Positions 1 through 9,388 are shown, numbered from the stretch's first letter. The stretch is 64,000 nucleotides of DNA from Bacillus sp. S/N-304-OC-R1 (GCF_019749375.1 NZ_JACWFE010000022.1:62001-126000); one strand, 5' to 3'. Notes: generated by a model not told the origin, from the letters alone. Program-made: numbers and translations.

Positions 1-238
1 CTGATAAAAAAAACTCTAATAAGTAGTAAGTTAAGTATGATCGCGCAGCAGGCAACAAAAATATTTGGGGTAAAATATAGGAGAGTGTTAACCATAATAA
101 CAAAAATTCAAATGGGATCACTGTTTCGTGAAATACTCCATTAGAAGCAAAAATGATAATCCACAATAACACCCACATTACCCGTATTCCACTAAATACT
201 TTATCAATCCAATTCAAATCTTTCAGTTTATCTTCCAT
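1..238 (-). CDS. Partial membrane protein, N-terminal part (runs off left edge)
   Basis: A leftward frame opens at an ATG at 238 and stays open to the window edge, giving 79 codons. A GGAGG sits 5 nt before this ATG; another in-frame ATG lies 21 nt upstream without a good ribosome site. After a short charged start come two hydrophobic stretches (about residues 20-34 and 43-63), so it is an integral membrane protein, perhaps the N-terminus of a sensor kinase or small transporter. No family can be assigned from this fragment. It is divergent from the LytTR gene at 431. Confidence 0.5.
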   Translation of the reverse strand, partial: MEDKLKDLNWIDKVFSGIRVMWVLLWIIIFASNGVFHETVIPFEFLLLWLTLSYILPQIFLLPAARSYLTYYLLEFFLS

Positions 239-430
239 ACCTTCCTCCATGTCTTTCATGGTTTCTTTTTATTTATCTTAATCCTATTTCTGGATAATGA
301 CTAGGTCCTAATACTCTTATTCATAGAATATAAAATGAATAGCCCCTGGCTAAATATCATAGTTTCAATGCTAAATAATAATCTGATAAAATAAATAAAG
401 GATTATATTTGAATTTTCGTGGGTGATAAT

Positions 431-868
431 ATGAAAATTTCAGTAGAAGAAATAAGCAAAGAGCTTGGAGAAGAAATCCTCATTAGGTGTCATGAGGTAG
501 ATGAAGAAATATATGAAATCGTCAACAAGCTAAAAACCGAGGACCTCAATATACTCGGATATCAAAATGATAAAGTTCATCGTATTAAACTTAGTGATAT
601 CTATTATTTCGAGGCAGTTGACGGTAAGGTTTTTAGTTACTGCAAGGACAGCGTTTTTGAGGTCAAACAAAAGCTTTATGAGCTAGAGAAATTACTCAAG
701 GAAAAAAACTGTTTTCGTGCATCGAAATCAACGATTTTGAACATAGCCAAGATCTCGTCTATTTATCCTTCCTTAAGCGGCCGATTCGAAGCAGTGCTTG
801 ATAACGGGGAACGTGCTGTTGTATCCAGACAGTATGTACCTGTACTGAAAAAAATGCTTGGATTGTAA
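431..868 (+). CDS. LytTR-domain transcriptional regulator
   Basis: About 145 residues with no receiver domain. The C-terminal two thirds is a LytTR DNA-binding domain: IYYFEAVDGKVFSYC, then FRASKSTILNIAKI and the closing VVSRQYVPVLKKML are the family's recognisable blocks. An in-frame GTG at 419 is possible, but the ATG at 431 has a GGGTG at suitable distance and gives a normal start. A gene for a DUF3021 membrane protein follows 14 bp later; this pairing is common in Firmicutes, where the LytTR protein usually regulates its own operon and the membrane partner modulates it. The target is not visible here. Confidence 0.85.
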   Translation: MKISVEEISKELGEEILIRCHEVDEEIYEIVNKLKTEDLNILGYQNDKVHRIKLSDIYYFEAVDGKVFSYCKDSVFEVKQKLYELEKLLKEKNCFRASKSTILNIAKISSIYPSLSGRFEAVLDNGERAVVSRQYVPVLKKMLGL

Positions 869-882
869 AAGGAGGGATACTT

Positions 883-1311
883 ATGAACCTGACTGAATTT
901 GTACAAAAGACTATGAAGAATTTCTTAATCATCTTCGCATCGATCATCATAATCATGACAGTTTTGCGGCAAATGTATTATCCCGATTTGCCCTTTGATT
1001 TGAAGTCGATTTATATCATTATGGCATTTGCATTTTTAGGTGCATTGACAGGATTTATTTTGTATTCCCCTCATGATGAAACTAAGAAGAAAATGCGTAT
1101 TAAAATGGCCATTCATTTTTTTACACTGGAGATTTTATTGATTTCCCTTGGCAGCATTTTCGGTATTGTGAACAATGCATTAGAGGCAAGCATTCTGACA
1201 CTGCAAATTGCCGTAATTTATTTCCTAGTTCGCCTGCTGTCATGGCAAAAAGATAAAAAGGAAGCCCAAATCATCAACGAAAAATTAAAGGCATTGAAGA
1301 AAGATGCGTAA
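883..1311 (+). CDS. DUF3021 family membrane protein
   Basis: A 142-residue protein with four hydrophobic segments (about residues 12-31, 42-62, 74-96 and 98-117) and a basic cytoplasmic tail ending in KKDA. Size, topology and position directly after a stand-alone LytTR gene match DUF3021. AAAGGAGG lies 8 nt before the ATG. It probably acts with the preceding LytTR protein as a two-gene membrane-linked regulatory unit. The biochemical role of DUF3021 is not established, so the function is inferred from genome context. Confidence 0.8.
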   Translation: MNLTEFVQKTMKNFLIIFASIIIIMTVLRQMYYPDLPFDLKSIYIIMAFAFLGALTGFILYSPHDETKKKMRIKMAIHFFTLEILLISLGSIFGIVNNALEASILTLQIAVIYFLVRLLSWQKDKKEAQIINEKLKALKKDA

Positions 1312-1491
1312 GATGCAGTCAATTAAATCATAAAGCTGAAGGTGTTCGGAACAAATAATTAGGCGGTGCTTACCGCCTTTTTTGCATCTTATTTGCTTAT
1401 AGCTACAACTTACCGTTTTTCTATATACATCCTTTCTCCTTTTTTTTATGATAATTTCACAAACATAATTCAAAAGAGAAGGTGCATTACA

Positions 1492-2796
1492 TTGGGAACT
1501 ATACTATTAGTTATCACGTTGATTTTAGAGATTGCTTTTTCTGCCTATTGTCTCGGAACGAAGCAAAACCATAAAAAAATGAAAAATTGGATAAGAATTG
1601 CTATATTTATAGCATTTATCCTGCTTACCCTTACATCCGTGGTTGAGTGGAGCTTCCGCTGGATATTGCTGGCTGGGCTGCTTTTCATATTAGCGGTCAT
1701 AGCGACGGTTTCTCTTATCCGTAACAAAACAAATACAAAAACATTCAAAGCTTCTAAAGTTGTTTGGAAATCTATCATGATGATATTCGTATTCGTGTTT
1801 GCACTCACTCCTGCTATTGTATTTCCTCAGCACAAGTCACCAAAAGTGACAGGTGAATATGAAGTTGGAACGGCTGCTTACACTTATACCGATAAAAACC
1901 GTATCGAAGAATTTACCGACAACGGTGACAACAGATTTGTAAATGTAGAATTTTGGTATCCTAAAAACGCTCATGAAACATATCCTCTACTCGTGTTCTC
2001 TCATGGGGCATCTGGGATTAAGACAAGCAATACCTCTACTTATACAGAGCTTGCAAGCCATGGCTATGTAGTCGTTTCAATCGATCACCCTTATCATTCC
2101 TTCTATACCGCTTCAGAGGACGGAAAGACGGCTTTGATGAATGACGAGTATAAAAGTGAAGTCGCCAATGCCAACAAAGACGGTGTGTACACGAACGAAG
2201 AAGTGTATGGACTTATTCAAAAATGGATGAAGCTGCGAACAGATGATATGAATTTTGTGATTGATACGATTCTTACAAAAGCCAAAAGTGACAACGACCC
2301 TATTTATCAGCTTATCAATACTGAGAAAATTGGTGTATTCGGGCACTCAATGGGCGGCGCTGCAAGTGTTTGGCTAGGCAGACAGCGCAGTGATATCGAT
2401 GCTGTTGTCAATATTGATGCTCCGTTCTTTAGTGACCTTGTTTATAAGAAAGACATCAATGATTTTGTTGCGAGAGATGAAGATTTCAAGACACCTCTTT
2501 TTAACATTTATTCAGACGATGTTTGGGACCAGCTCGATAGCAACTCTACTTATGTAGCGAACAAAGCTGATAATGAACACTTCAAGGATGCTTATACAGT
2601 ACATTTTAAAGGAGCAAAACATTTAAGCTTAACAGATTTACCGCTTTTCTCTCCTATCCTTGCAAACGTTATTCAAGGCGGAAAAGCAGACATTGAGCAA
2701 TATTATTGCATTGAAACGGAAAATGAACTTATTCTTCAATTCTTTGACTATGAATTAAAGGGTATTGGCCATTTTGCTCCTGAAAAGACATATTGA
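1492..2796 (+). CDS. Membrane-anchored alpha/beta hydrolase, PAF-acetylhydrolase-like
   Basis: The frame is open from 1366, but the best start is the TTG at 1492, preceded by AGAGAAGGTG; this gives 434 residues. Three hydrophobic segments occupy the first ~120 residues, followed by an outside alpha/beta hydrolase. Visible features are the oxyanion-loop region FSHGASG, the nucleophile elbow GVFGHSMGGAAS (Ser), a likely acid in NIDAPFF and the catalytic His in GAKHLSLTD. The layout resembles platelet-activating factor acetylhydrolase/lipase-like bacterial esterases. It stands alone, with no evident operon partner. Substrate unknown. Confidence 0.75.
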   Translation: MGTILLVITLILEIAFSAYCLGTKQNHKKMKNWIRIAIFIAFILLTLTSVVEWSFRWILLAGLLFILAVIATVSLIRNKTNTKTFKASKVVWKSIMMIFVFVFALTPAIVFPQHKSPKVTGEYEVGTAAYTYTDKNRIEEFTDNGDNRFVNVEFWYPKNAHETYPLLVFSHGASGIKTSNTSTYTELASHGYVVVSIDHPYHSFYTASEDGKTALMNDEYKSEVANANKDGVYTNEEVYGLIQKWMKLRTDDMNFVIDTILTKAKSDNDPIYQLINTEKIGVFGHSMGGAASVWLGRQRSDIDAVVNIDAPFFSDLVYKKDINDFVARDEDFKTPLFNIYSDDVWDQLDSNSTYVANKADNEHFKDAYTVHFKGAKHLSLTDLPLFSPILANVIQGGKADIEQYYCIETENELILQFFDYELKGIGHFAPEKTY

Positions 2797-2844
2797 TTTT
2801 AATCTAGTAGTTATTAAGTAAAGCTTCATTCAGTGGGGGCGCCT

Positions 2845-4896
2845 TCATCCCCCGCTGTTTGTTGCATGTAATCCAAGCTGGTGTAAGTACTCAACCCCGC
2901 TTGTCGTAATTTTTGTACCGGATCTTCCCCGACCTTTCGTAATGAGGCCTTTAGATTCAAGGTAATCCAATCGTCTGCGAACTTGCTGTGGCGATAAGAA
3001 AGGACCCTCTTCCTCGGTAACCATTGAAATATGCTGTCGACTTGCCGGTTTACCATTATCATTACAATGTTTAATTGTTTCGAGGATTAATTTATATTCA
3101 TGTATTTCTAATAAATTATTAGGAAGTGAATAGCACGTTACGCTCTCTTGTTTCTTACTTTTTTGAAGGCGATTGTGAGGAATATCTTTCAGTTCAATCT
3201 TATTTCCATCACAGATGGTGAGCATATAATCAATCGTGCTTTTTAATTCACGGATATTGCCTAACCATTCATGTTTTTTCAGCTGTTCTAGGAGATTCTC
3301 TTCAACCTTAACCCATTTCCCACTTTTCGTGATAAAGTGATTGACCAATAACGGAATATCTGTTATTCGAGCTCGAAGCGGAGGGACAGAAAGTGTAAGA
3401 ACGTTCAAGCGGTAAAATAAATCTGAACGAAATGAGCCCTCTTCTGATTTTTGTTGAATGTCCTTATTTGTTGCTGCAATTACTCGAACATTTACGGGTA
3501 TGACTTTACTTCCACCGATTCGCCGTAATTCTTTCTCCTGAAGAACTCGCAATAAATGGGATTGGACAGTAAAGCTAATATCGCCAATTTCATCCAAAAA
3601 AATCGTTCCATTATCCGCTAATTCGAATAAGCCCTTTTTTCCTCCTCTTTGCGCACCGGTAAAAGCCCCTTCCTCGTAGCCGAACAATTCACTTTCAAGT
3701 AAATTTTCACTTAAGGCGCTACAGTTAATAGCAATAAATGGTCCGTTTTTTCGCATTGAATGAAGATGGATTGAGTGAGCGAATAATTCTTTTCCCGTTC
3801 CTGTCTCCCCTTGAATTAATATGGGGTGCTCAGAGAGTGCTAGTTTTTTGGCAATTTGTTTCGTTTCTATGAGGAGCGGGTGTATCCCAATGATGTCATC
3901 AAAGTCGTATTTGGCGTAAAAGCCTTTGTTTTTCAATTCTCTTTGAGCCATTTTTCCAACTTCAAAAGCTTGATGAATACTTTTAAACGTTGCCACAATG
4001 GTGCTTTCCATTTCCATTTGATGACGGAAAACAACAAGATCCACTCCGTAAATCGTAAAAAATTTACTTTTTTCCTTACCATATAAGATAAAGTCGATAA
4101 GCTCTTGTTGAACGAACACTTCCTTCAATTGCTTATTGATGGCTTCATCTACAGGAAGCTGAAACAAGGCTCCTAAGCGCCGGTTAAAAACGGTGACTTG
4201 ATGTTGTTTATTGATCGCTAAAATGCCGTCATCGACAGTGTTGACAACGTTTTGAATATGCAGCTTTATTTGCTTTGCATTTTGTTCCGCAAATAATAGC
4301 TCCCTCTGTAAATCAATGATGTTACGAATATATCTTTCTGAAATCATTGACGAGATTTTTTCACCTAAACAAAAATACTCTACTACTTTTAAAATGGTTG
4401 CCATATCAAATAGCCGAACTCCAATATCAATTACATTATTAATAGATGGCGGACAAAGATGAGTTTCACCAGGAGAGATGGCAATATCGATATTTTCATA
4501 AAAAATCTGGTCCTTCTTAAATGGGATGAACCGTAAATGATCAATGCCTAGCTGATAAAGCGATTCAATCACTTCAATCGTAGCGGAATCATCATCATTG
4601 ACAATAAGAACTTCGGAATTTACCGGGATTTTTAACAGCTGGCCGATAAATCGGTGATGGATTGTCCGTTTTCCAACCATTATTTCTTTACCAGTCATCT
4701 GACACGCCTCATTCGCTTCTAGTCTTGTCACCTCGGATGAGAATAAAAAGAAATCATCTGACAATTGCGTGGGGAGTCCTTCATCAGAGGAGTAGGCTTC
4801 AATTTGGACATAATCTCCTAATAACTGATGCAGCTGTTCATGTAAAACTCGTTTTGTTTGCTTGCTTCCTGTGATTAAGGTGAGTGATTGTTTAAT
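2845..4896 (-). CDS. Sigma-54-dependent activator (PAS, AAA+, winged helix), probable ATT start
   Basis: Enhancer-binding regulator of about 683 residues: an N-terminal sensory region, a PAS-like segment (TVDDGILAINKQHQVTVFNRR), then an AAA+ sigma-54 domain with Walker A GETGTGKE, the GAFTGA loop and Walker B TIFLDEIGD, and a C-terminal winged helix. The first usual start codon is a TTG at 4764, but the frame continues 44 sensible codons upstream (IKQSLTLITGSKQTKRVLHE...) to an AAGGGGGG ribosome site with no ATG, GTG or TTG between; ATT at 4896 (or ATC at 4899) is best placed. It diverges from the carrier-iadA operon, which has a sigma-54 promoter, so it is very probably its activator. Confidence 0.85.
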   Translation of the reverse strand: MKQSLTLITGSKQTKRVLHEQLHQLLGDYVQIEAYSSDEGLPTQLSDDFFLFSSEVTRLEANEACQMTGKEIMVGKRTIHHRFIGQLLKIPVNSEVLIVNDDDSATIEVIESLYQLGIDHLRFIPFKKDQIFYENIDIAISPGETHLCPPSINNVIDIGVRLFDMATILKVVEYFCLGEKISSMISERYIRNIIDLQRELLFAEQNAKQIKLHIQNVVNTVDDGILAINKQHQVTVFNRRLGALFQLPVDEAINKQLKEVFVQQELIDFILYGKEKSKFFTIYGVDLVVFRHQMEMESTIVATFKSIHQAFEVGKMAQRELKNKGFYAKYDFDDIIGIHPLLIETKQIAKKLALSEHPILIQGETGTGKELFAHSIHLHSMRKNGPFIAINCSALSENLLESELFGYEEGAFTGAQRGGKKGLFELADNGTIFLDEIGDISFTVQSHLLRVLQEKELRRIGGSKVIPVNVRVIAATNKDIQQKSEEGSFRSDLFYRLNVLTLSVPPLRARITDIPLLVNHFITKSGKWVKVEENLLEQLKKHEWLGNIRELKSTIDYMLTICDGNKIELKDIPHNRLQKSKKQESVTCYSLPNNLLEIHEYKLILETIKHCNDNGKPASRQHISMVTEEEGPFLSPQQVRRRLDYLESKGLITKGRGRSGTKITTSGVEYLHQLGLHATNSGG

Positions 4897-4919
4897 GATA
4901 GAGCCCCCCTTTTAGTTGC

Positions 4920-4966
4920 TTTTGGTTCTATTATCTTACCAAAATAGACCAAAAAAGACCAATAGT
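4920..4966. promoter_or_regulatory. Candidate upstream activating sequence for the sigma-54 activator
   Basis: The divergent intergenic region holds TTTTGGTTCTA and, 15 bp on, TAGACCAAAA, an imperfect inverted pair, followed at once by a second AGACCAATAG half site. It lies 50-90 bp upstream of the -24/-12 promoter, the normal position for an enhancer-protein binding site. Binding is inferred. Confidence 0.5.
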
Positions 4967-5011
4967 GGCTTTGTGATAATTAAATATTCTGAATTTATTA
5001 GATTTATAAAT

Positions 5012-5028
5012 TGGCACACTATTTGCAT
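5012..5028 (+). promoter_or_regulatory. Sigma-54 (-24/-12) promoter
   Basis: TGGCAC-ACTAT-TTGCAT fits the sigma-54 consensus TGGCAC-N5-TTGCW, with the invariant GG and GC at the right spacing. Transcription should start near 5040, in front of the carrier-iadA operon. Confidence 0.9.
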
Positions 5029-5070
5029 ATTAATAAAATGTACAAAAAAATTAAAAAAGGAGATGGTTTA

Positions 5071-6492
5071 ATGAGTCAAGTGAACAAGGAGCTGGAACCT
5101 CTTGCCGCACCTAAAAAGAAGCCGTTACAAATCAATGCCTTTGCATTATTATTCGGAGTAGTTGTAATAGCGATGATTTTAACGTGGGTTTTGCCAGCGG
5201 GGGAATACACCAGAGTAGAAGTGGATGGCAGAACAACGGTCCTAGCGGATTCATTCACATGGACAGAATCTTCACCAGTTAATCCATTTGATATGATAAA
5301 AGCCATTCATAAAGGGATGGTGGAAGCCGGCGGTATTATTTTCTTTGTATTAATCATTGGCGGATTTTTTGGTGTATTTAGTGCAACTGGGACCATTGAT
5401 GTCTTAATTGCGACAATGGCGCAAAAACTTGCGAAGCGGGAGAAACTGTTAATTCCTATTATGATGCTGTTCTTTGCAGCCGGCGGATCATTAATGGGGA
5501 TGGCGGAAGAGGGGTTAGCCTATATACCTTTATTAATTCCGCTCGCCATCGCCCTTGGTTTTGATACGATCACAGGGATGGCGATTGTGCTCCTCGGTGC
5601 GGCAGCAGGTTTTACAACAGCTGTAATGAATCCATTTACAGTAGGAATTGCGCAGGGGATTGCGGAACTGCCATTATTCTCAGGGATTGGCTTACGCTTA
5701 ATTTTATTTGTTGTTGTTTATCTTGTTTCTGTAATTTTTGTTTATCGTTATGCAATGAAAGTAAAACGAAATCCTGAATTAGGTTTTTATGGGAACTACG
5801 ATAAGTCAGCTGCCGACAAGCTGCTGCAATCAAAAGTGAATTTAACAACAAAGCACAAGCTTATTCTTAGTGCATTTCTATTAACCTATGTAGTACTCGC
5901 CTATGGAGTTATCAAATACGAGTGGTATTTATCCGAGATTGCGGCATTATTTATTATTTTAACGATTGTGATTGGTATTATTGGCAGACTTTCTATTGAT
6001 AATCTTGTGAAAAACTTTATGAGCGGTTCAGCTGCTTTAATAACGGGTGCGTTAATTATTGGGGTATCGCGTGCTACGTTAGTTGTCTTAAACCAAGGAC
6101 ATATTGTCGACCCGATGCTTCACGGTGTTTCAGAAGCGATTAAGCATGTACCGGGAACATTCAGTGTTATGGGCATGTATAGTTTCCAAACGGTCATTCA
6201 CTTTATTTTAGCATCAGGAAGCGGCCATGCAATGTTAACGATGCCAATCATGACACCGCTCGCTGATTTGCTTGATATTACAAGACAGACAGCTGTTCTA
6301 TCGTTTTCATTTGCTGATGGAATCGGAAATATTATCTTCCCAACTGCCGGGACTTTAATGGCTGGATTAGCCATCGCCGGGATTCCATGGACGAAATGGG
6401 CAAAATGGGTTCTGCCATTAGTCATTATTCAATTTATTATTGGCTTAATTGCAGTCGTTGTAGCACATTTTATCAATTATGGTCCGTTTTAA
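5071..6492 (+). CDS. YfcC/DcuC-type carrier, probable dipeptide or amino-acid transporter
   Basis: The start is the ATG at 5071 behind AAAAAGGAGATGG; the open frame to 5011 overlaps the promoter and is not coding. The 473-residue protein has about 11-12 hydrophobic segments and the N-terminal signature of the YfcC family (basal C4-dicarboxylate/arginine-ornithine-like carriers): AFALLFGVVVIAMILTWVLPAGEYTR, then FFGVFSATGTIDV and SGSGHAMLTMPIMTPLADLL. It is co-transcribed with iadA 39 bp downstream from a sigma-54 promoter, so import of isoaspartyl dipeptides or related peptides is the simplest role. The substrate is inferred from context only. Confidence 0.8.
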   Translation: MSQVNKELEPLAAPKKKPLQINAFALLFGVVVIAMILTWVLPAGEYTRVEVDGRTTVLADSFTWTESSPVNPFDMIKAIHKGMVEAGGIIFFVLIIGGFFGVFSATGTIDVLIATMAQKLAKREKLLIPIMMLFFAAGGSLMGMAEEGLAYIPLLIPLAIALGFDTITGMAIVLLGAAAGFTTAVMNPFTVGIAQGIAELPLFSGIGLRLILFVVVYLVSVIFVYRYAMKVKRNPELGFYGNYDKSAADKLLQSKVNLTTKHKLILSAFLLTYVVLAYGVIKYEWYLSEIAALFIILTIVIGIIGRLSIDNLVKNFMSGSAALITGALIIGVSRATLVVLNQGHIVDPMLHGVSEAIKHVPGTFSVMGMYSFQTVIHFILASGSGHAMLTMPIMTPLADLLDITRQTAVLSFSFADGIGNIIFPTAGTLMAGLAIAGIPWTKWAKWVLPLVIIQFIIGLIAVVVAHFINYGPF

Positions 6493-6531
6493 GATGTGTT
6501 CATCTAGAGTGTAACGTAGGAGGAGATTATC

Positions 6532-7704
6532 ATGATTACTTTAATTAAAAATGGGGAAGTGTATGCACCTCATTATTTAGGCACGAAAGATCTTTTACTA
6601 GTTGATAGTAAAATCGGTTATATAAGAGAGCTGATTGAACAGCCCGACAATTTCGTTCCGATTACGGTTATCGATGCTACGGATAAAATCGTTGTTCCCG
6701 GATTTATCGATGCCCACGTTCATATCATTGGGGGAGGCGGCGAGGGCGGCTTCAAAACCCGTACACCGGAGTTGATGTTAACAGATGTAACCACTGCGGG
6801 CATTACGACGGTTGTCGGTCTTCTTGGTACAGACGGGACGACAAGAAGAATGGAAAGCCTGCTAGCAAAAGCAAACGGCTTAGAGGAAGAAGGCGTGACA
6901 TGTTATATTCATTCAGGTTCATACCAGCTTCCAGTAAGAACAATCACGAACAAGATCGAAGAAGATCTCATTTTTATTGACAAAATTATCGGGGTAGGCG
7001 AAATTGCCATTGCCGATCATCGGTCTTCTGAACCAACGGTCGATGAAATCGCAAAAATTGCTACCGCTGCCCGAAATGGCGGATTATTATCAGGCAAGGC
7101 CGGCCTTGTTGAAATTCATGTCGGGGATGGGAAAGACATGCTTTCTTTACTCGAAGAAGTGGTTGAGAAGACGAATATTCCCATTTCGCATTTTCATCCA
7201 ACCCATATTAACCGGAATGAAGAACTGTTTGAGGCAGGCATTCAATATGCCAAAAACGGTGGTTACGTTGATCTAACAACGAGTTCCGTCCCGCAGTTTT
7301 TTGAAGAAGGGGAAGTGAAATGCAGCAAGGGGCTGAAGCAAATGCTTGATGCCGGTGTGCCACTAGAGAATATTACTTTTTCGTCTGATGGCCAAGGCAG
7401 TCTGCCGTCTTTTAACAAAAGGGGAGAATTAGTTGGTCTTCAGGTAGCAGAAGTCTCCTCTTTATTTAAGGAAGTAAGAGATGCTGTCATCCAAGAGGGG
7501 ATTTCGTTAGAAACGGCACTGCAAGTCATTACATTAAACCCAGCGAATGTGCTTAAGCTTTCAAACAAAGGCCGCATCGAGGAAGGAACAGATGCTGACA
7601 TCGTTTTACTAGATAAAGAGACTCTCGAAATTAATACGGTCATCGCCAAAGGGAAAGTAATGGTCGAGAATAAAGTGCCGGTTGTAAAAGGGACATTTGA
7701 ATAG
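6532..7704 (+). CDS. iadA: Isoaspartyl dipeptidase (beta-aspartyl peptidase)
   Basis: A 390-residue amidohydrolase, the family's usual size. It shows the metal-binding HVHIIGG after the PGFIDAH entry motif, the DHRSS segment, HFHPTHINRN with two more metal-ligand histidines, and FSSDGQGS with the catalytic Asp, all characteristic of IadA. It cleaves beta-aspartyl dipeptides formed by isoaspartate damage of proteins. The segment GEIAIADHRSS has Glu in the place where many amidohydrolases carry the bridging carboxylated Lys. GTAGGAGGAG lies just upstream. Second gene of the sigma-54 operon; a bidirectional terminator follows. Confidence 0.93.
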   Translation: MITLIKNGEVYAPHYLGTKDLLLVDSKIGYIRELIEQPDNFVPITVIDATDKIVVPGFIDAHVHIIGGGGEGGFKTRTPELMLTDVTTAGITTVVGLLGTDGTTRRMESLLAKANGLEEEGVTCYIHSGSYQLPVRTITNKIEEDLIFIDKIIGVGEIAIADHRSSEPTVDEIAKIATAARNGGLLSGKAGLVEIHVGDGKDMLSLLEEVVEKTNIPISHFHPTHINRNEELFEAGIQYAKNGGYVDLTTSSVPQFFEEGEVKCSKGLKQMLDAGVPLENITFSSDGQGSLPSFNKRGELVGLQVAEVSSLFKEVRDAVIQEGISLETALQVITLNPANVLKLSNKGRIEEGTDADIVLLDKETLEINTVIAKGKVMVENKVPVVKGTFE

Positions 7705-7715
7705 GGATTTTACAC

Positions 7716-7745
7716 AAAAAAGTGAGTGTCATCACTCACTTTTTT
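7716..7745. terminator. Bidirectional rho-independent terminator
   Basis: AAAAAAGTGAGTG-tcat-CACTCACTTTTTT, a 13-bp stem with A and T tracts on both sides, between the convergent iadA and oxidoreductase genes. Confidence 0.9.
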
Positions 7746-7748
7746 ATC

Positions 7749-8702
7749 CTATTTACGAAGTGCTTCAAGTACTTCCTGAACATCATAGCCAACTTGAAAA
7801 TCGTATAATTCACTAGTTTTTCCATCAATCGCCTTTATAAACTCATTAATTAATTCATTCCAAAAATGGTTATTTTCAATTTTAACCTCTAGGAACTCTT
7901 CGCCAGTCTTTCCAGCTTTCAATCTCATTAAGTCAATAAGAGATAATGTACCTTCCGTACCATAGGCTGTAAGATTTAGATGCTGTTCTTCTACACCTGC
8001 TGTCCCACTAATGCCATTGAACATGATTGGAACTCCATTTTCTAAGCGCATAGTTGATATGATTCCCGTTTCAGGAAGATGAGGATCTTCGGGAAATTCC
8101 AGTTCACTCTTTACATCTTTAATTGGACCGAAAAACCGTTGAATCAGTTGAATAAAATGTCCTGCTACTTCGAATACAAAGCCACCTTGTTCACGGGTGT
8201 TAATCCAACTATTTTCTTGCCAATGTCTTGGCCATGTTGGAAACTTCATTTGAAGATCAACTTTACGCAACTGCCCTATATATCCGTCGAGCAACAACTC
8301 CTCAAACTTACGTGTATTATGTAAATAATTTAGAGGAAAATTCATTGCATGAACTATATTGTATTCTTTTGCTAAGCGTAACATATTTTCTGCTTCATCC
8401 AATGAGTTTGCTAACGGCTTTTCGCATAAAATATGTTTTCCGGCGCGAATGACATCTACTGCAATATCATGATGCCATTTTGGCGGAACGGCAACATACA
8501 CCATGTCAATATCTGTCTGTTCCAATAATTCCAGATGATTCGTGAATCCTTCAACATGAAAAAGAGAAGCGCATTGATCAACTTTTTCCGAATTAATATC
8601 ACAAATAGCAACAAGTTCTACCAATGGGTGCTCCGCAAAGACTTTCACTATACCTTTTCCTAAAGCCCCAATTCCAATGATAGCTGCCTTTTTCTTACTC
8701 AT
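7749..8702 (-). CDS. Gfo/Idh/MocA-family oxidoreductase
   Basis: A 317-residue NAD(P)-dependent dehydrogenase. The N-terminal Rossmann fold has GIGALGKGIV; the family's EKPLANS motif (catalytic Lys) is near residue 95; the C-terminal half is the alpha/beta substrate domain. These enzymes oxidise sugars, inositols or related polyols; the substrate cannot be read from sequence. The start overlaps the stop of the upstream DJ-1/PfpI gene (ATGA), so the two are translationally coupled. Confidence 0.88.
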   Translation of the reverse strand: MSKKKAAIIGIGALGKGIVKVFAEHPLVELVAICDINSEKVDQCASLFHVEGFTNHLELLEQTDIDMVYVAVPPKWHHDIAVDVIRAGKHILCEKPLANSLDEAENMLRLAKEYNIVHAMNFPLNYLHNTRKFEELLLDGYIGQLRKVDLQMKFPTWPRHWQENSWINTREQGGFVFEVAGHFIQLIQRFFGPIKDVKSELEFPEDPHLPETGIISTMRLENGVPIMFNGISGTAGVEEQHLNLTAYGTEGTLSLIDLMRLKAGKTGEEFLEVKIENNHFWNELINEFIKAIDGKTSELYDFQVGYDVQEVLEALRK

Positions 8703-9265
8703 CCTTGATTCACTAACTCCTTGCTTCGAAAAAAATTAGCCCAGTAATTTAAGTTATTTTCATTTGAAACTTGGGCAAGCCTGCAGACAGTTAATGCAAA
8801 GTCAACATAGTCCTCGCCTTTTGCGGTTACAATATGGCCATCAACGACTACACCTTCATCCACAAACTTACCGCCTTCAAATGTATTAAATAATTCCAAA
8901 TCTGACGTTACCGTTGTAGTAAACTTTCTTTCTTTTAAAATTCCGGATTCCCCCAACAATAGTGGGCCATAGCAAATAGCACCTATTAATATATTTTTCT
9001 CGTCCAGCTTTTTTAGCAGCTCTTGCAGTTTCTCATTTCCAAGAATAGAAGGAGAATCGCCCCCCGGAACGATAAACGCATCTACATCGTTGGCATCGAC
9101 TTCATCAATCGTAACATGAGGTTTCATAATAAAGCCCTCTGCGCTATGAATCTCTTGACCACCCAAAGAAACAGTCACTAGCTTGTCAGAACGGCCTTTC
9201 ATCCATCCAATTAAATCTGCTTCAAAGTGAGCATATCCATCATAAATCAATACATATAAGTTCAT
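8699..9265 (-). CDS. DJ-1/PfpI family protein
   Basis: A 188-residue class-I glutamine amidotransferase-like protein. The nucleophile elbow AICYGPLLL carries the reactive Cys near residue 99, and DAFIVPGGDSP is the usual strand preceding the Glu site. Members act as glyoxalases, deglycases, proteases or chaperones; YoaZ/ThiJ-like proteins are closest in layout. It is the first gene of a two-gene operon with the Gfo/Idh oxidoreductase and is divergent from a MocR regulator, which may control it. Confidence 0.87.
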   Translation of the reverse strand: MNLYVLIYDGYAHFEADLIGWMKGRSDKLVTVSLGGQEIHSAEGFIMKPHVTIDEVDANDVDAFIVPGGDSPSILGNEKLQELLKKLDEKNILIGAICYGPLLLGESGILKERKFTTTVTSDLELFNTFEGGKFVDEGVVVDGHIVTAKGEDYVDFALTVCRLAQVSNENNLNYWANFFRSKELVNQG

Positions 9266-9388
9266 TTCTTTTATCCCCTTTAAAAAATAAATTCTTTCTA
9301 AAGTTTAAATAAAGTTTGGATACCAAAAAAGACCCAATTTGTTATAATTTTACTAGCCCAATTTTTTAACAAAGAGAGAGGTTTTTCT
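9266..9388. promoter_or_regulatory. Divergent control region of DJ-1 operon and MocR gene
   Basis: Contains two GCCCAATTT/ACCCAATTT direct repeats about 25 bp apart (near 9330 and 9357) around a TTATAATTTTAC -10-like element. Direct repeats in a divergent promoter are usual for MocR operators. No structure beyond this was seen. Confidence 0.4.

Noticed and set aside
5011..5070. Longer N-terminus for the YfcC-type carrier
   Set aside because: These codons cover the sigma-54 promoter and the start site region, so they cannot be translated from that promoter.
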